Below, one piece after another: positions 50,944-58,412 of a stretch of 64,000 bases of DNA. The DNA comes from Labilithrix sp. (GTDB taxonomy: Bacteria > Myxococcota_A > Polyangia > Polyangiales > Polyangiaceae), in contig JAHBWE010000014.1 of NCBI GenBank assembly GCA_019637155.1, positions 1 to 64,000 on the forward strand, read 5' to 3'. The position numbers and the translations under genes were made by a program. The number at the start of each line of letters is the position of its first letter. Position 1 is the first letter of the stretch. The notes under the pieces were generated by a model. The model had not been told where the DNA came from. It worked only from the letters and a program-made list of their open reading frames with translations, and made no database searches.

Positions 50944-52890
50944 CTACCGCCGCGCTTCGCCGGCTTCGCCCGAACCACGATACCGAGGCGCGTTCGATGC
51001 GAGCAACAACGTGGTGTGTCGAGAGGCCGAACGTCGCCGCCGTGAAGCAGCGAGCCAGACGAGGCCCACCAGCAGCGCCGATCCTCCGCCTTGATGGCAG
51101 CCGCGGCAGCCGCAGCGCGGCGGCGGCTCGCTCGTCGCGGGCTTCGCCGGCTCGGCGCCGCGACCGGGGCCGCCGTCGGTGCCGGGCGGGATCAACGCCC
51201 TGAGCTTCGCGCGCGCGTCGAACCACGGCTTGCTCGCGTCGGGCCACGCGGCGGGCTTCCCCTCCTTCGCCGTCTCGAACGCGGCCGGCACGAGCTCCCG
51301 CGCGATCCGCTCCGCGCGCGCCGGATCGGCCGCGTGCGCGAGGTGGTAGTAGCCCGCGTCCTCGATCCCGCGGCGCCAGTTCTTCAGGCGGATCGATGCG
51401 ACGACGCCGGCGAAGCCGAGCGAATGCGAGAACGGCGCGACCTGCGTGCCGGGGTACACGAGGACGCCGTCGCCCATCGACCAGTCGCCGGACGCGTTGT
51501 GGAACGTCTCCGCCTTCACGAACGGATCGAAGGGCCCGTGGCCACCTTTGTTCTCGTCGAACCACGCGGTGGTCTCCCAGAGGAACCAGCGCTCGACGTC
51601 CCAGAGCGCGGCGATCCATCCGTCGGCGCGCAAGCTCGTCGCCGGCGCGTCCGTCACGACCGTGCCGGTCCACGGCAGCCGCCCGTTGTACGTCCACACC
51701 GCCTTGCCGCGCGCGCGACCGAGGCGCGCCTCCTGCATCACGATGTCGACCGGCTGCTTCGCGGGATCCTCGTTGCACGTCCACCCGACGCGGATCCCCT
51801 GCACACCCGCTTCGCCGAGGCGCTTCTTCCACGCCGCCGCGCGCGGGCTCGCGCAGTCCTCGTCCTCGGCGTACACGAACGCGTCCGTCGTCGCGAGCGT
51901 CTGCGTCGCCGCGAGCAACGCCGCCGCCTCCGCGACGAAGCGGACCTGCTCGGGACCCGGATCGCCGAGCTCGCCGAACGCGCCGAGCGCGAGGACCCCG
52001 ACGCCGCGCGCGGGCGCGGGTCCTTCGTAGCCCTGCGCCGCGGTGTAGAGCGAGCCGTCGAGGGCAGGGAGCTGCCGCTTCACCTCGGGGAGCTCGGTCG
52101 CGCGGAGCATCGGCGCGACGCGATGACGATGGAAGAGCTGGAGGAGGTGCTTCTCCGCCGCGTCGCCGTTCTCCTTCCCGAGGCGTCGATCGAGCTCGCT
52201 GCGATCCCAGCCGAGCATCGTGCGGAGCGGACGATCGGGGAGCGTCGCGTCGGCGACGTCGAGCTCGATCGGCAACGTCCCGAGCGCCTCGCCCTGCGCC
52301 CGCACGACGACGTCGCCGCGGTAGACGCCGGCGGGCTGGCGCGCGCCGATCGTCACGTCGATCCAGACGATGCCGTTCTTCCGCGGCGCGATCGCGAGCG
52401 GGTAGGGGCGCCACGCCGGCGCGATCTCCACCGGGATCAACGCGTCGGGGATCCGTCCGGTCCAGCGCCCCGGCGGCGGGCCGGAGCCCGGCGCCCAGCC
52501 GAGCGACTCGCCCGCGTACGCGCCGCCCGACGCGCGCGGCACGTCGAGGAAGTGCTCGACGAACCGCTCGATCGGGCGGCCGACGAAGCGCGCGGGATCC
52601 GTCGCGCCGGGCGCGTTCGCGATCGCGCCGGCGCCGGCGCGGAGCGCCTCGAGATCGACCGTGACGCCCGAGAGCGCCTCGTCGCCCGCCGCGACGACGA
52701 CCTGGAAGCTCACCGTCTCGTTCTTGAGCGCGATGAGCCGGATCGGCTTGCCCGGCGCCCAGACCGGGTTCTCCTCGCCGCGCGCGAGCGCGCCCGGCGC
52801 CTCGTCTTCCTTGATCTTGTCGCCGTCGTCGACCGCGTAGAGCGCGGCGGCGACGGCGAGGCTACGCGCCAGGCTCGCGGACGCGAACAT
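50944..52890 (-). CDS. DUF4091 glycoside-hydrolase-like protein with MYXO-CTERM-like tag
   Basis: A 648-residue exported protein. A weak signal peptide (about 1-19) is followed by beta-sandwich sequence (VSFQVVVAAGDEALSGVTVDLEAL), and a TIM-barrel-like region with the DUF4091 pattern (GKAVWTYNGRLPW, GWIAALWDVERWFLWE, YPGTQVAPFSHSLGFAGVVASIRLKNWRRGIEDAGYYHLA). Near residues 595-620 is a MYXO-CTERM-like sorting signal: a Cys-rich CGCRGC, a hydrophobic ALLVGLVWLAA and an RRRR cluster. It is followed by some 25 extra residues, which normal tags lack. The 5' end overlaps fkbH by 29 bases. Surface-anchored glycosidase is a family-based guess. Confidence 0.8.
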   Translation of the reverse strand: MFASASLARSLAVAAALYAVDDGDKIKEDEAPGALARGEENPVWAPGKPIRLIALKNETVSFQVVVAAGDEALSGVTVDLEALRAGAGAIANAPGATDPARFVGRPIERFVEHFLDVPRASGGAYAGESLGWAPGSGPPPGRWTGRIPDALIPVEIAPAWRPYPLAIAPRKNGIVWIDVTIGARQPAGVYRGDVVVRAQGEALGTLPIELDVADATLPDRPLRTMLGWDRSELDRRLGKENGDAAEKHLLQLFHRHRVAPMLRATELPEVKRQLPALDGSLYTAAQGYEGPAPARGVGVLALGAFGELGDPGPEQVRFVAEAAALLAATQTLATTDAFVYAEDEDCASPRAAAWKKRLGEAGVQGIRVGWTCNEDPAKQPVDIVMQEARLGRARGKAVWTYNGRLPWTGTVVTDAPATSLRADGWIAALWDVERWFLWETTAWFDENKGGHGPFDPFVKAETFHNASGDWSMGDGVLVYPGTQVAPFSHSLGFAGVVASIRLKNWRRGIEDAGYYHLAHAADPARAERIARELVPAAFETAKEGKPAAWPDASKPWFDARAKLRALIPPGTDGGPGRGAEPAKPATSEPPPRCGCRGCHQGGGSALLVGLVWLAASRRRRSASRHTTLLLASNAPRYRGSGEAGEARR

Positions 52891-54652
52891 ACGAAGGAAT
52901 GACGAGCGACGTGCGCGCGAGGTCGTAGCGGTAACGCGTGAGGTCGCCGTCGACGCGGTCCTTCTCGAAGCCGAGGCGCGGGTAGAGCTCGATGACGGGC
53001 GTGTTCTTCTTCGTGGGGATGAATTCGCCGACGAGGTGCTTGCACCCCGCCGCGCGCGCCTTGCCGGCGAGGTAGGCGACCATCGTCTGCTCGACGCCGC
53101 GGTTCGCGACGCGGCACGAGAGCACGAGGCTGTGCACGATCGCGTCGTCGCCCTCCTTCGTCAGGATGAAGACGCCGACGAGCCCGAGGTCGCCGTAGCG
53201 ATCGGTGAGGCGCAGCCAGTAGACGCCGAGGCCTTCCTCGTGGAGCTTGGCGAGCTCGGGCTCGGTGAGGCGCCGCGTCGTCGTGTTGAACTGGTTCGTC
53301 TTGCCGACGAGCTGCGTGATGCGCTGCGCCTGCACCGCGTTCCAGGCGCCGATCTCGGCTTCCATGTTCAGCGTCGGCAGGAACTCGTCGAGCGAGCCCG
53401 CGGTCGCCTCCGCCTCGCGCCGCTCGATCTGCGCCTGGTAGCTCTGCGCGCGGAGGCGGTCCTCCTTCGTGAGGCGCGGCACGTCGAACACGTCGAGCTC
53501 GGTCAGCGCGCGGACGTAGTGCGCGGGGTCGACCGGCACGTCGACGACGATCACCTCGGGGAGGTTCTCCTTCACCTCCGCGCGCTCGACCGGGTTGTCG
53601 TCGAAGAAGACGAGGCTGTCGGCGCCGATGTTGAGGTCGCTCGCGATCGCCTTCAGGTTCTTGCTCTTCCGCTCCCAGTTGATCTCGACCGCGGCGAAGT
53701 CGGTCATCTTGATCAGCATCTCGGGGTGCGACGTGAGCGCCTCCTGCACCGTGGCGAGGTCGTTCTTGCTCGCGAGCGCGAGGACGATGCCGCGATCGCG
53801 CAGCCCCAGCACCGCGCGCTGCAGCTCCTTGAACGCGCGGCCGGGGTGCTCGTCGCCGAGGTGGATGCCGGCGACGCCGTCGTCGCCGATGACGCCGCCC
53901 CACAGCGTGTTGTCGAGATCGAGCACGAGGCACTTCGCGGCCGGCTTCAGCGTCCCGCGCAGCGTGCGCGTGAGGTGCTGCGCGAACGCAGGCTGGTTCG
54001 CGGCGGCGATCGGGTTCCGCGCGAGCGCCCACAAACGCGGATCGGTCCAGCGCGACGTGCCGACCGACGACACGAGCCCCGCGTAGTCCCAGACGTGGCA
54101 GCCGGCGCGCGCGGAGACCTTCTCGAGCAGCGCGCGGTTCAGGTCCATCACCTTGTACGTGAGCGAGCCGGTCTGGTTCGCGTCGAACAGCTTCGCGAGG
54201 CGCGCCTCGGGGGCGAGGAAGTTGGCGACGAGCGCGGGGCCGCGCGCGCCCTTGTCGCGGAACAGCCCGAGCGTCGCCTCGATCCGGCCGAGCACGTTGG
54301 CGGAGAGCGCGTCGAACGCGTCGCCCTCCTCGTTCGAGTACACGCGGAACCCGACGTCGGGCTGGAGGTCCTCGAGCCGCATCATCACGACGAGCGCCTC
54401 GACCTCGCCGTTCTTCGCGCGCCACGCGTCGCCGAGGAGCTCCTGCTCGAACTGGTTGAAGCCGCCGTGATGGATGTCGGCGTAAAAGCCCTGCTTCGCG
54501 GCCTCGACCTTCAAGTACGCGTCGAGCAGCGCCGTCGTGAAGCTCGAGAGCACGACGAGCCGCAGCGGCGTGAGGCGCTCTTTCGCGGTCGCGTCGTCCT
54601 TCAAAGCACGCGCCGCCTTCATGTACTCTGCGGGCGAGAGCTCAGCTGCCAT
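52862..54652 (-). CDS. FkbH-like HAD-IIIC acyl-carrier-loading enzyme
   Basis: A 596-residue FkbH-type protein. An N-terminal region (1-230) is followed by the HAD domain with nucleophile Asp245 and Asp247 in LDLDNTLWGGVIGDDG, SKNDLATVQEAL and the acidic FFDDNPVERAEV. A GNAT-like C-terminal domain (about 430-580) contains LGLVGVFIL, CRVANRGVEQTMV and ELYPRLGF. Characterised FkbH proteins take 1,3-bisphosphoglycerate and load a glyceryl group onto an ACP. ACP2 is encoded immediately upstream with an 11-base overlap, so glyceryl-ACP2 or a related acyl-ACP is the expected product. Polyketide genes are absent, so the group is probably destined for a glycan or lipid (inference). Confidence 0.88.
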   Translation of the reverse strand: MAAELSPAEYMKAARALKDDATAKERLTPLRLVVLSSFTTALLDAYLKVEAAKQGFYADIHHGGFNQFEQELLGDAWRAKNGEVEALVVMMRLEDLQPDVGFRVYSNEEGDAFDALSANVLGRIEATLGLFRDKGARGPALVANFLAPEARLAKLFDANQTGSLTYKVMDLNRALLEKVSARAGCHVWDYAGLVSSVGTSRWTDPRLWALARNPIAAANQPAFAQHLTRTLRGTLKPAAKCLVLDLDNTLWGGVIGDDGVAGIHLGDEHPGRAFKELQRAVLGLRDRGIVLALASKNDLATVQEALTSHPEMLIKMTDFAAVEINWERKSKNLKAIASDLNIGADSLVFFDDNPVERAEVKENLPEVIVVDVPVDPAHYVRALTELDVFDVPRLTKEDRLRAQSYQAQIERREAEATAGSLDEFLPTLNMEAEIGAWNAVQAQRITQLVGKTNQFNTTTRRLTEPELAKLHEEGLGVYWLRLTDRYGDLGLVGVFILTKEGDDAIVHSLVLSCRVANRGVEQTMVAYLAGKARAAGCKHLVGEFIPTKKNTPVIELYPRLGFEKDRVDGDLTRYRYDLARTSLVIPSYVRVREPGA

Positions 54653-54878
54653 CGAGCTTTTCCAGAGAGGCGCGGATCTTCTTGAGGGACTTTAGCTCGG
54701 GTATCTCCGCGGTCGGGAACGCGACGCCGAACTCGGCCTCGATCGCCATGATGAGGTTCAGGTGCGCGACGGAGTCCCACAGCGGGGTCGTCCCCGGCCC
54801 GTCGTCGTCCTTCAGCGAGAGCCCCTCCGATCCGAACACGGACTCGAGCGCGGAGCGCAGTCTCTCTTCTCGATTCAC
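54642..54878 (-). CDS. Acyl carrier protein 2
   Basis: A 78-residue carrier protein: NREERLRSALESVFG, then the phosphopantetheine site Ser36 in LWDSVAHLNLIMAIE, EAEFGVAFPTAEIPELKSLKKI, typical of ACPs paired with FkbH. It starts with GTG at 54876-54878, supported by GGAGGG (complement of 54886-54891) 7 bases upstream of the start codon. The start codon is only one base away from the ATG of the divergent two-domain hydrolase gene, so its ribosome-binding site and promoter lie inside that gene's coding sequence. Overlaps fkbH by 11 bases. Confidence 0.9.
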   Translation of the reverse strand: MNREERLRSALESVFGSEGLSLKDDDGPGTTPLWDSVAHLNLIMAIEAEFGVAFPTAEIPELKSLKKIRASLEKLDGS

Positions 54879-54879
54879 G

Positions 54880-56574
54880 ATGAACCCTCCAGCGACGCAC
54901 GGGTACCTGGATGGCCCGCGGCCCGTCTTCGCAAGCTATCACGCCCCGCGCGGCATCGTCCGCGACATCCGCTGGATCCTCTGCGCGCCGCACGGCTGGG
55001 AGGGCATCCAGTCGTACGAGACGGTGAAGCTCCTCGCGGACGAGCTCGCCGCCTCCGGCTTCCACGCCGTGCGCGTGCACTACGACGGGACCGGCGAGTC
55101 GTTCGGCACGGACGAGGATCCCGATCGCGTCGCGGCGTGGACGGAGAGCATCCGCCGCGCCGTCGCCGCGCTCGGAGCCGGGCCGGTCGGGCTCGTCGGG
55201 CTCCGCATCGGCGCGACGCTCGCGGGCGCGGTCGCGGCGACGCACGCGCTCGAGGCGCTCGTGCTGTGGGAGCCGTGCGTGAGCGGCGCGCACTACACGC
55301 GCGAGATGGAGATCCTCGCCTCGGCATCTCCGCGCGCGGTGAAGGACGGCCAGGCCGCGCAGGCGCTCGGGATCGAAGCCGGCGGCTACCTCCTCACGCC
55401 GGAGACCGTCGCGAGCCTGAACGCGATCGACCTCATGAAGACGGCGTTCGCCGGCGCGCCGAAGGTGCTCGTCCTCGGTCGCGACGATCGGCCGCCGCTC
55501 TTCGCCAAGAAGCTCGCCGATCGCCTCGAGGGCGCGGCGTTCGCGCAGGTGCCCGGCTACAAGGAGCTCATGACGTACCCGGAGAAGGCGAAGCCGGGCG
55601 TCGCGATGGTCGAGCGCATCCGCGACTGGGCGCTCGGCGTGTCGTCGACGGGCGACTACGGCGGCCTCACCCTCGCCGCGGAGGCGACCTGGAACGAGAC
55701 GCGCCGTCGACCGATCCGCTTCGGCCCCGAGTCGCGCCTCCTCGGCGTGCTCACCGAGCCGGCGCTGCCCGCGACGAAGACGAAGCGGCCGGTCTTGCTC
55801 CTCACCGGCGGCGTCGTCCCGCGCACCTCCGTGAACCGGATGTACGTCGTCCTCGCGACGCGCCTCGCGGAGATGGGCCACCGCGTGCTGCGGATGGACG
55901 TCTCCGGCATCTGCGAGAGCCCGCCCGCGCCGGGCGCGGCGCCGAACGATCCGCACGCCGCGAGCCTCCTCGATGACGCGCGCGCGGCGGTCTCGCTCCT
56001 GCTCGAGGACGGCGGCGGCGAGATCGCGATGCTCGGCCTGTGCTCCGGCGCGTACGCGTCGTTCCAGACCGCGCTCGCGGACGAGCGCGTGCGCAGCATC
56101 ACGCTCCTCAACCCGGAGGTCTTCCACCTCGCCGACGGCTCGCCGAAGTTCTCGCAGACGGAGCAGAGCCACGCCGCGAGCCACTACAAGAAATCGCTCC
56201 TCAGCCCCGCGGCGTGGAAGAAGCTCCTCACCGGGAAGGCCAACGTCGGCTACATCGCGGGCTTCGCCCTCGCGAAGGCGAAGACCACGATCGAGACCGC
56301 GCGCGAGCGGATCGAGGCGCGCGTGAAGAAGACGCCGCAAGGGCTCGCCGGCGATCTCCACCGCCTGCTCGCGCGCGGCGTCGCGGTCGCGATCGTCATG
56401 GCCGAGAACGACAGCGGCTACGATGCGCTCATGGCGCAGCTCTCCGCCGACCTCGAGCGCCTGAAGAGCGAGGGGCTCCGCTTCAAGCTGACGCCGGGGC
56501 CCGATCACACCTTCAACGATTTCTCGACGCGCCTCCCGCTCGTCGAGTGGCTGGTGGAGGTGCTCGCGTCGTGA
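54880..56574 (+). CDS. Two-domain alpha/beta hydrolase, N-terminal domain degenerate (paralogue B)
   Basis: A 564-residue paralogue of 14597-16459 and 58413-60116. The C-terminal domain has Ser389 in GLCSGAY and His543 in PGPDHTFND with an Asp in AENDSGYD. The N-terminal domain elbow is GLRIGAT with Arg109 at the nucleophile position and its His region is PGYKELM. The opening HGYLDGPRPVFASYHAPRG matches paralogue C (HGYLAGDLFASYHAPAG), which fixes the start at 54880. The gene is divergent from ACP2 with one base between start codons, and overlaps the next gene by GTGA. The conserved company of ACP genes suggests action on an acyl-ACP or its acylated product. Confidence 0.85.
   Translation: MNPPATHGYLDGPRPVFASYHAPRGIVRDIRWILCAPHGWEGIQSYETVKLLADELAASGFHAVRVHYDGTGESFGTDEDPDRVAAWTESIRRAVAALGAGPVGLVGLRIGATLAGAVAATHALEALVLWEPCVSGAHYTREMEILASASPRAVKDGQAAQALGIEAGGYLLTPETVASLNAIDLMKTAFAGAPKVLVLGRDDRPPLFAKKLADRLEGAAFAQVPGYKELMTYPEKAKPGVAMVERIRDWALGVSSTGDYGGLTLAAEATWNETRRRPIRFGPESRLLGVLTEPALPATKTKRPVLLLTGGVVPRTSVNRMYVVLATRLAEMGHRVLRMDVSGICESPPAPGAAPNDPHAASLLDDARAAVSLLLEDGGGEIAMLGLCSGAYASFQTALADERVRSITLLNPEVFHLADGSPKFSQTEQSHAASHYKKSLLSPAAWKKLLTGKANVGYIAGFALAKAKTTIETARERIEARVKKTPQGLAGDLHRLLARGVAVAIVMAENDSGYDALMAQLSADLERLKSEGLRFKLTPGPDHTFNDFSTRLPLVEWLVEVLAS
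54886..54891 (-). promoter_or_regulatory. Shine-Dalgarno of ACP2 inside the divergent hydrolase gene
   Basis: GGAGGG on the minus strand, 7 bases before the GTG of ACP2. The divergent hydrolase ATG at 54880 has no comparable site. Confidence 0.6.
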
Positions 56575-57305
56575 ACCGCCGTGCGTTCTTGTCGGCAGGG
56601 GCCGCGCTCGCGCTCGGCGCGTGCAAGAAGAAGGAGCCCGCCGTGAAGCGCACGGTGGAGCACTCGAGCCACGCCACGGTGGACTTCCTCGAGCTCGTGC
56701 ACCCCGAGCCCGATCCGAGCCTCCCGCTCGTCGTCGCGATCCACGCGAACGGCGGCGCGCCCGAGCACTGGGTGGAGGGGTTCTCGAAGTTCCCGGGCCG
56801 CGCGCGCATCCTCTTGCCGCGCGGCTATCGCCGGAAGAACGAGGGCTACGAGTGGTTCGAGTGGCCGCTCACGAACGACCTCGCGAGCACGAAGCTCGCG
56901 ATGGACGTCTCCCTCGCGGAGGAGCGCCTCGCGAAGGCGATCGCCGCGCGCGTGGGCCAGGGCGGTCGCGTCGCGGTGACGGGCTACACCGAGGGCGCGA
57001 TCCTCGCGTTCGTCCTCGCGAAGCGGAAGGAGCTCGTCCTCGGCGCCTTCGGCATCGCCGGCGCCTGCCCGGTCCCGCTCTACCCGAAGTCGAACGCCGC
57101 TCCGATCGTCGCGTACCACGGGACGAAGGACGACGTGTTCGCGATCAACGCGGCGCGCGCGACGGTCGCCGCGTACAAGACGGCCGGCGGCGAGGCGACG
57201 CTCCGCGAATACGCGGAGGGCCACAGCCCGTCGGACAAGATGCACGAGGACCTCGACGCCGACATCGTGAAGGCGCTCGAGGCGGCGCGCTCGCCGAGCC
57301 GATAG
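56571..57305 (+). CDS. Esterase-like lipoprotein with Thr at the nucleophile elbow
   Basis: A 244-residue exported lipoprotein. The signal peptide NRRAFLSAGAALALGAC has a twin-Arg start and a lipobox. The mature part is an alpha/beta hydrolase of the carboxylesterase type: LPLVVAIHANGGAPEHWVEGF, ILLPRGYRRKNEGYEWFEW, an elbow that reads GYTEGA instead of GxSxG, Asp in HGTKDDVF and His in YAEGHSPS. With Ser replaced by Thr, activity may be low or lost. GTG start overlaps the stop of paralogue B, so it belongs to that operon. Confidence 0.78.
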   Translation: MNRRAFLSAGAALALGACKKKEPAVKRTVEHSSHATVDFLELVHPEPDPSLPLVVAIHANGGAPEHWVEGFSKFPGRARILLPRGYRRKNEGYEWFEWPLTNDLASTKLAMDVSLAEERLAKAIAARVGQGGRVAVTGYTEGAILAFVLAKRKELVLGAFGIAGACPVPLYPKSNAAPIVAYHGTKDDVFAINAARATVAAYKTAGGEATLREYAEGHSPSDKMHEDLDADIVKALEAARSPSR

Positions 57306-57332
57306 AGGCGCGGTAGCATTGCCGTCGTTCGC

Positions 57333-58412
57333 ATGCGCTTCGTGAACCTCCTCGCCATCGTCTGCATGCTCTTCTGGGTCGGGTGCCCGTACACCGAAGG
57401 TTGCGAGACCGGCAGCGCGCCGGAGGAGCTCGAGGGCGGCGTGGGCGGCGACGACGACGACAACGGCGGACCGCCGCCGGAGGGCCCGCGCGAGCCGAAC
57501 TGCAGGGACCTCGACGCCAGGTGCAACGGGGAGAGCTGCTGCACCGCATCGAACCTCCCCGCCGGGACCTTCGATCGCCTGAACGATCCGAAGTACCCCG
57601 CGACCGTGAGCGCCTTCCGCCTCGACGTCTACGAGGTCACGCTCGGCCGCTTCCGCGCGTTCGTGCACGCGGGCTTCGGGACGCAGGAGAAGCCGCCCGC
57701 TCCCGGTTCGGGCAAGACGAACGATCCCGACGACAAGGGCTGGCAGGAGTCCTGGAACAAGGACCTCGTCGAGACCATGGCCGACCTCGAATCGGCGCTC
57801 GGCTGCAGCCCCGACCTCTACAACGTGTGGGACCGGAACCCGGGCAAGAACGACTCCCTCCCGATGAACTGCGAGACGTGGCTCGAGGCGCAGGCCTTCT
57901 GCATCTGGGACGGCGGGCGCCTGCCGACCGAGGCCGAGTGGATGTACGCCGCGAGCGGCGGGAGCGAGCAGCGCCTCTATCCGTACGGCGGCAACGTCGC
58001 GGACACGGAGCGCATCCGCTTCGGCTGCCAGTCCGGCAGCTCCGAGGCCGACGATCCGGGGCCCGATGGCAAGCCGATGCGCGAGTGCACCTTCGAGGAC
58101 TGGAAGCCGGCCGGCTCGGTCCCGAAGGGCCGCGGCCGCTGGGGCCAGCAGGACATGGCCGGCAGCGCGTGGGAGCGCGTCTTCGACTGGTTCCAGATCG
58201 AGCTCCCCACCCCGTGCGACGACTGCGCGCGGCCGCAGCGGCCCGCCGACAACGACGGCAACCCCGTCGGCCGCGCGTTCCGCGGCGGCGCGGTGAACTG
58301 GGGCAAGGCGTTTCACCAGACCACGAACCGCACCGTCATCAACTCCGAGACCATGACCGAGCGCACGGACTCGGTCGGCTTCCGCTGCGCGCGCCCCGTC
58401 AAGAACAACTAG
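57333..58412 (+). CDS. SUMF1/FGE-fold lipoprotein lacking the FGE cysteine pair
   Basis: A 359-residue lipoprotein; the signal ends LFWVGC, and an Asp/Gly/Pro linker with DDDD follows. From about residue 75 it shows the formylglycine-generating-enzyme fold: YPATVSAFRLDVYEVTLGRFRAFV, GGRLPTEAEWMYAASGG, QDMAGSAWERVFDWF, GRAFRGGAVNWG and SVGFRCAR. The copper-binding Cys pair expected between the RGGA and GFRCA motifs of true FGE is absent, and no sulfatase gene is in the window, so sulfatase activation is unlikely; a binding role is more probable. It lies between two operon members and ends at the base before paralogue C starts. Confidence 0.8.
   Translation: MRFVNLLAIVCMLFWVGCPYTEGCETGSAPEELEGGVGGDDDDNGGPPPEGPREPNCRDLDARCNGESCCTASNLPAGTFDRLNDPKYPATVSAFRLDVYEVTLGRFRAFVHAGFGTQEKPPAPGSGKTNDPDDKGWQESWNKDLVETMADLESALGCSPDLYNVWDRNPGKNDSLPMNCETWLEAQAFCIWDGGRLPTEAEWMYAASGGSEQRLYPYGGNVADTERIRFGCQSGSSEADDPGPDGKPMRECTFEDWKPAGSVPKGRGRWGQQDMAGSAWERVFDWFQIELPTPCDDCARPQRPADNDGNPVGRAFRGGAVNWGKAFHQTTNRTVINSETMTERTDSVGFRCARPVKNN

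Noticed and set aside
57333..58412. Functional sulfatase-maturing enzyme
   Set aside because: The active-site cysteine pair is absent and no sulfatase gene is present.
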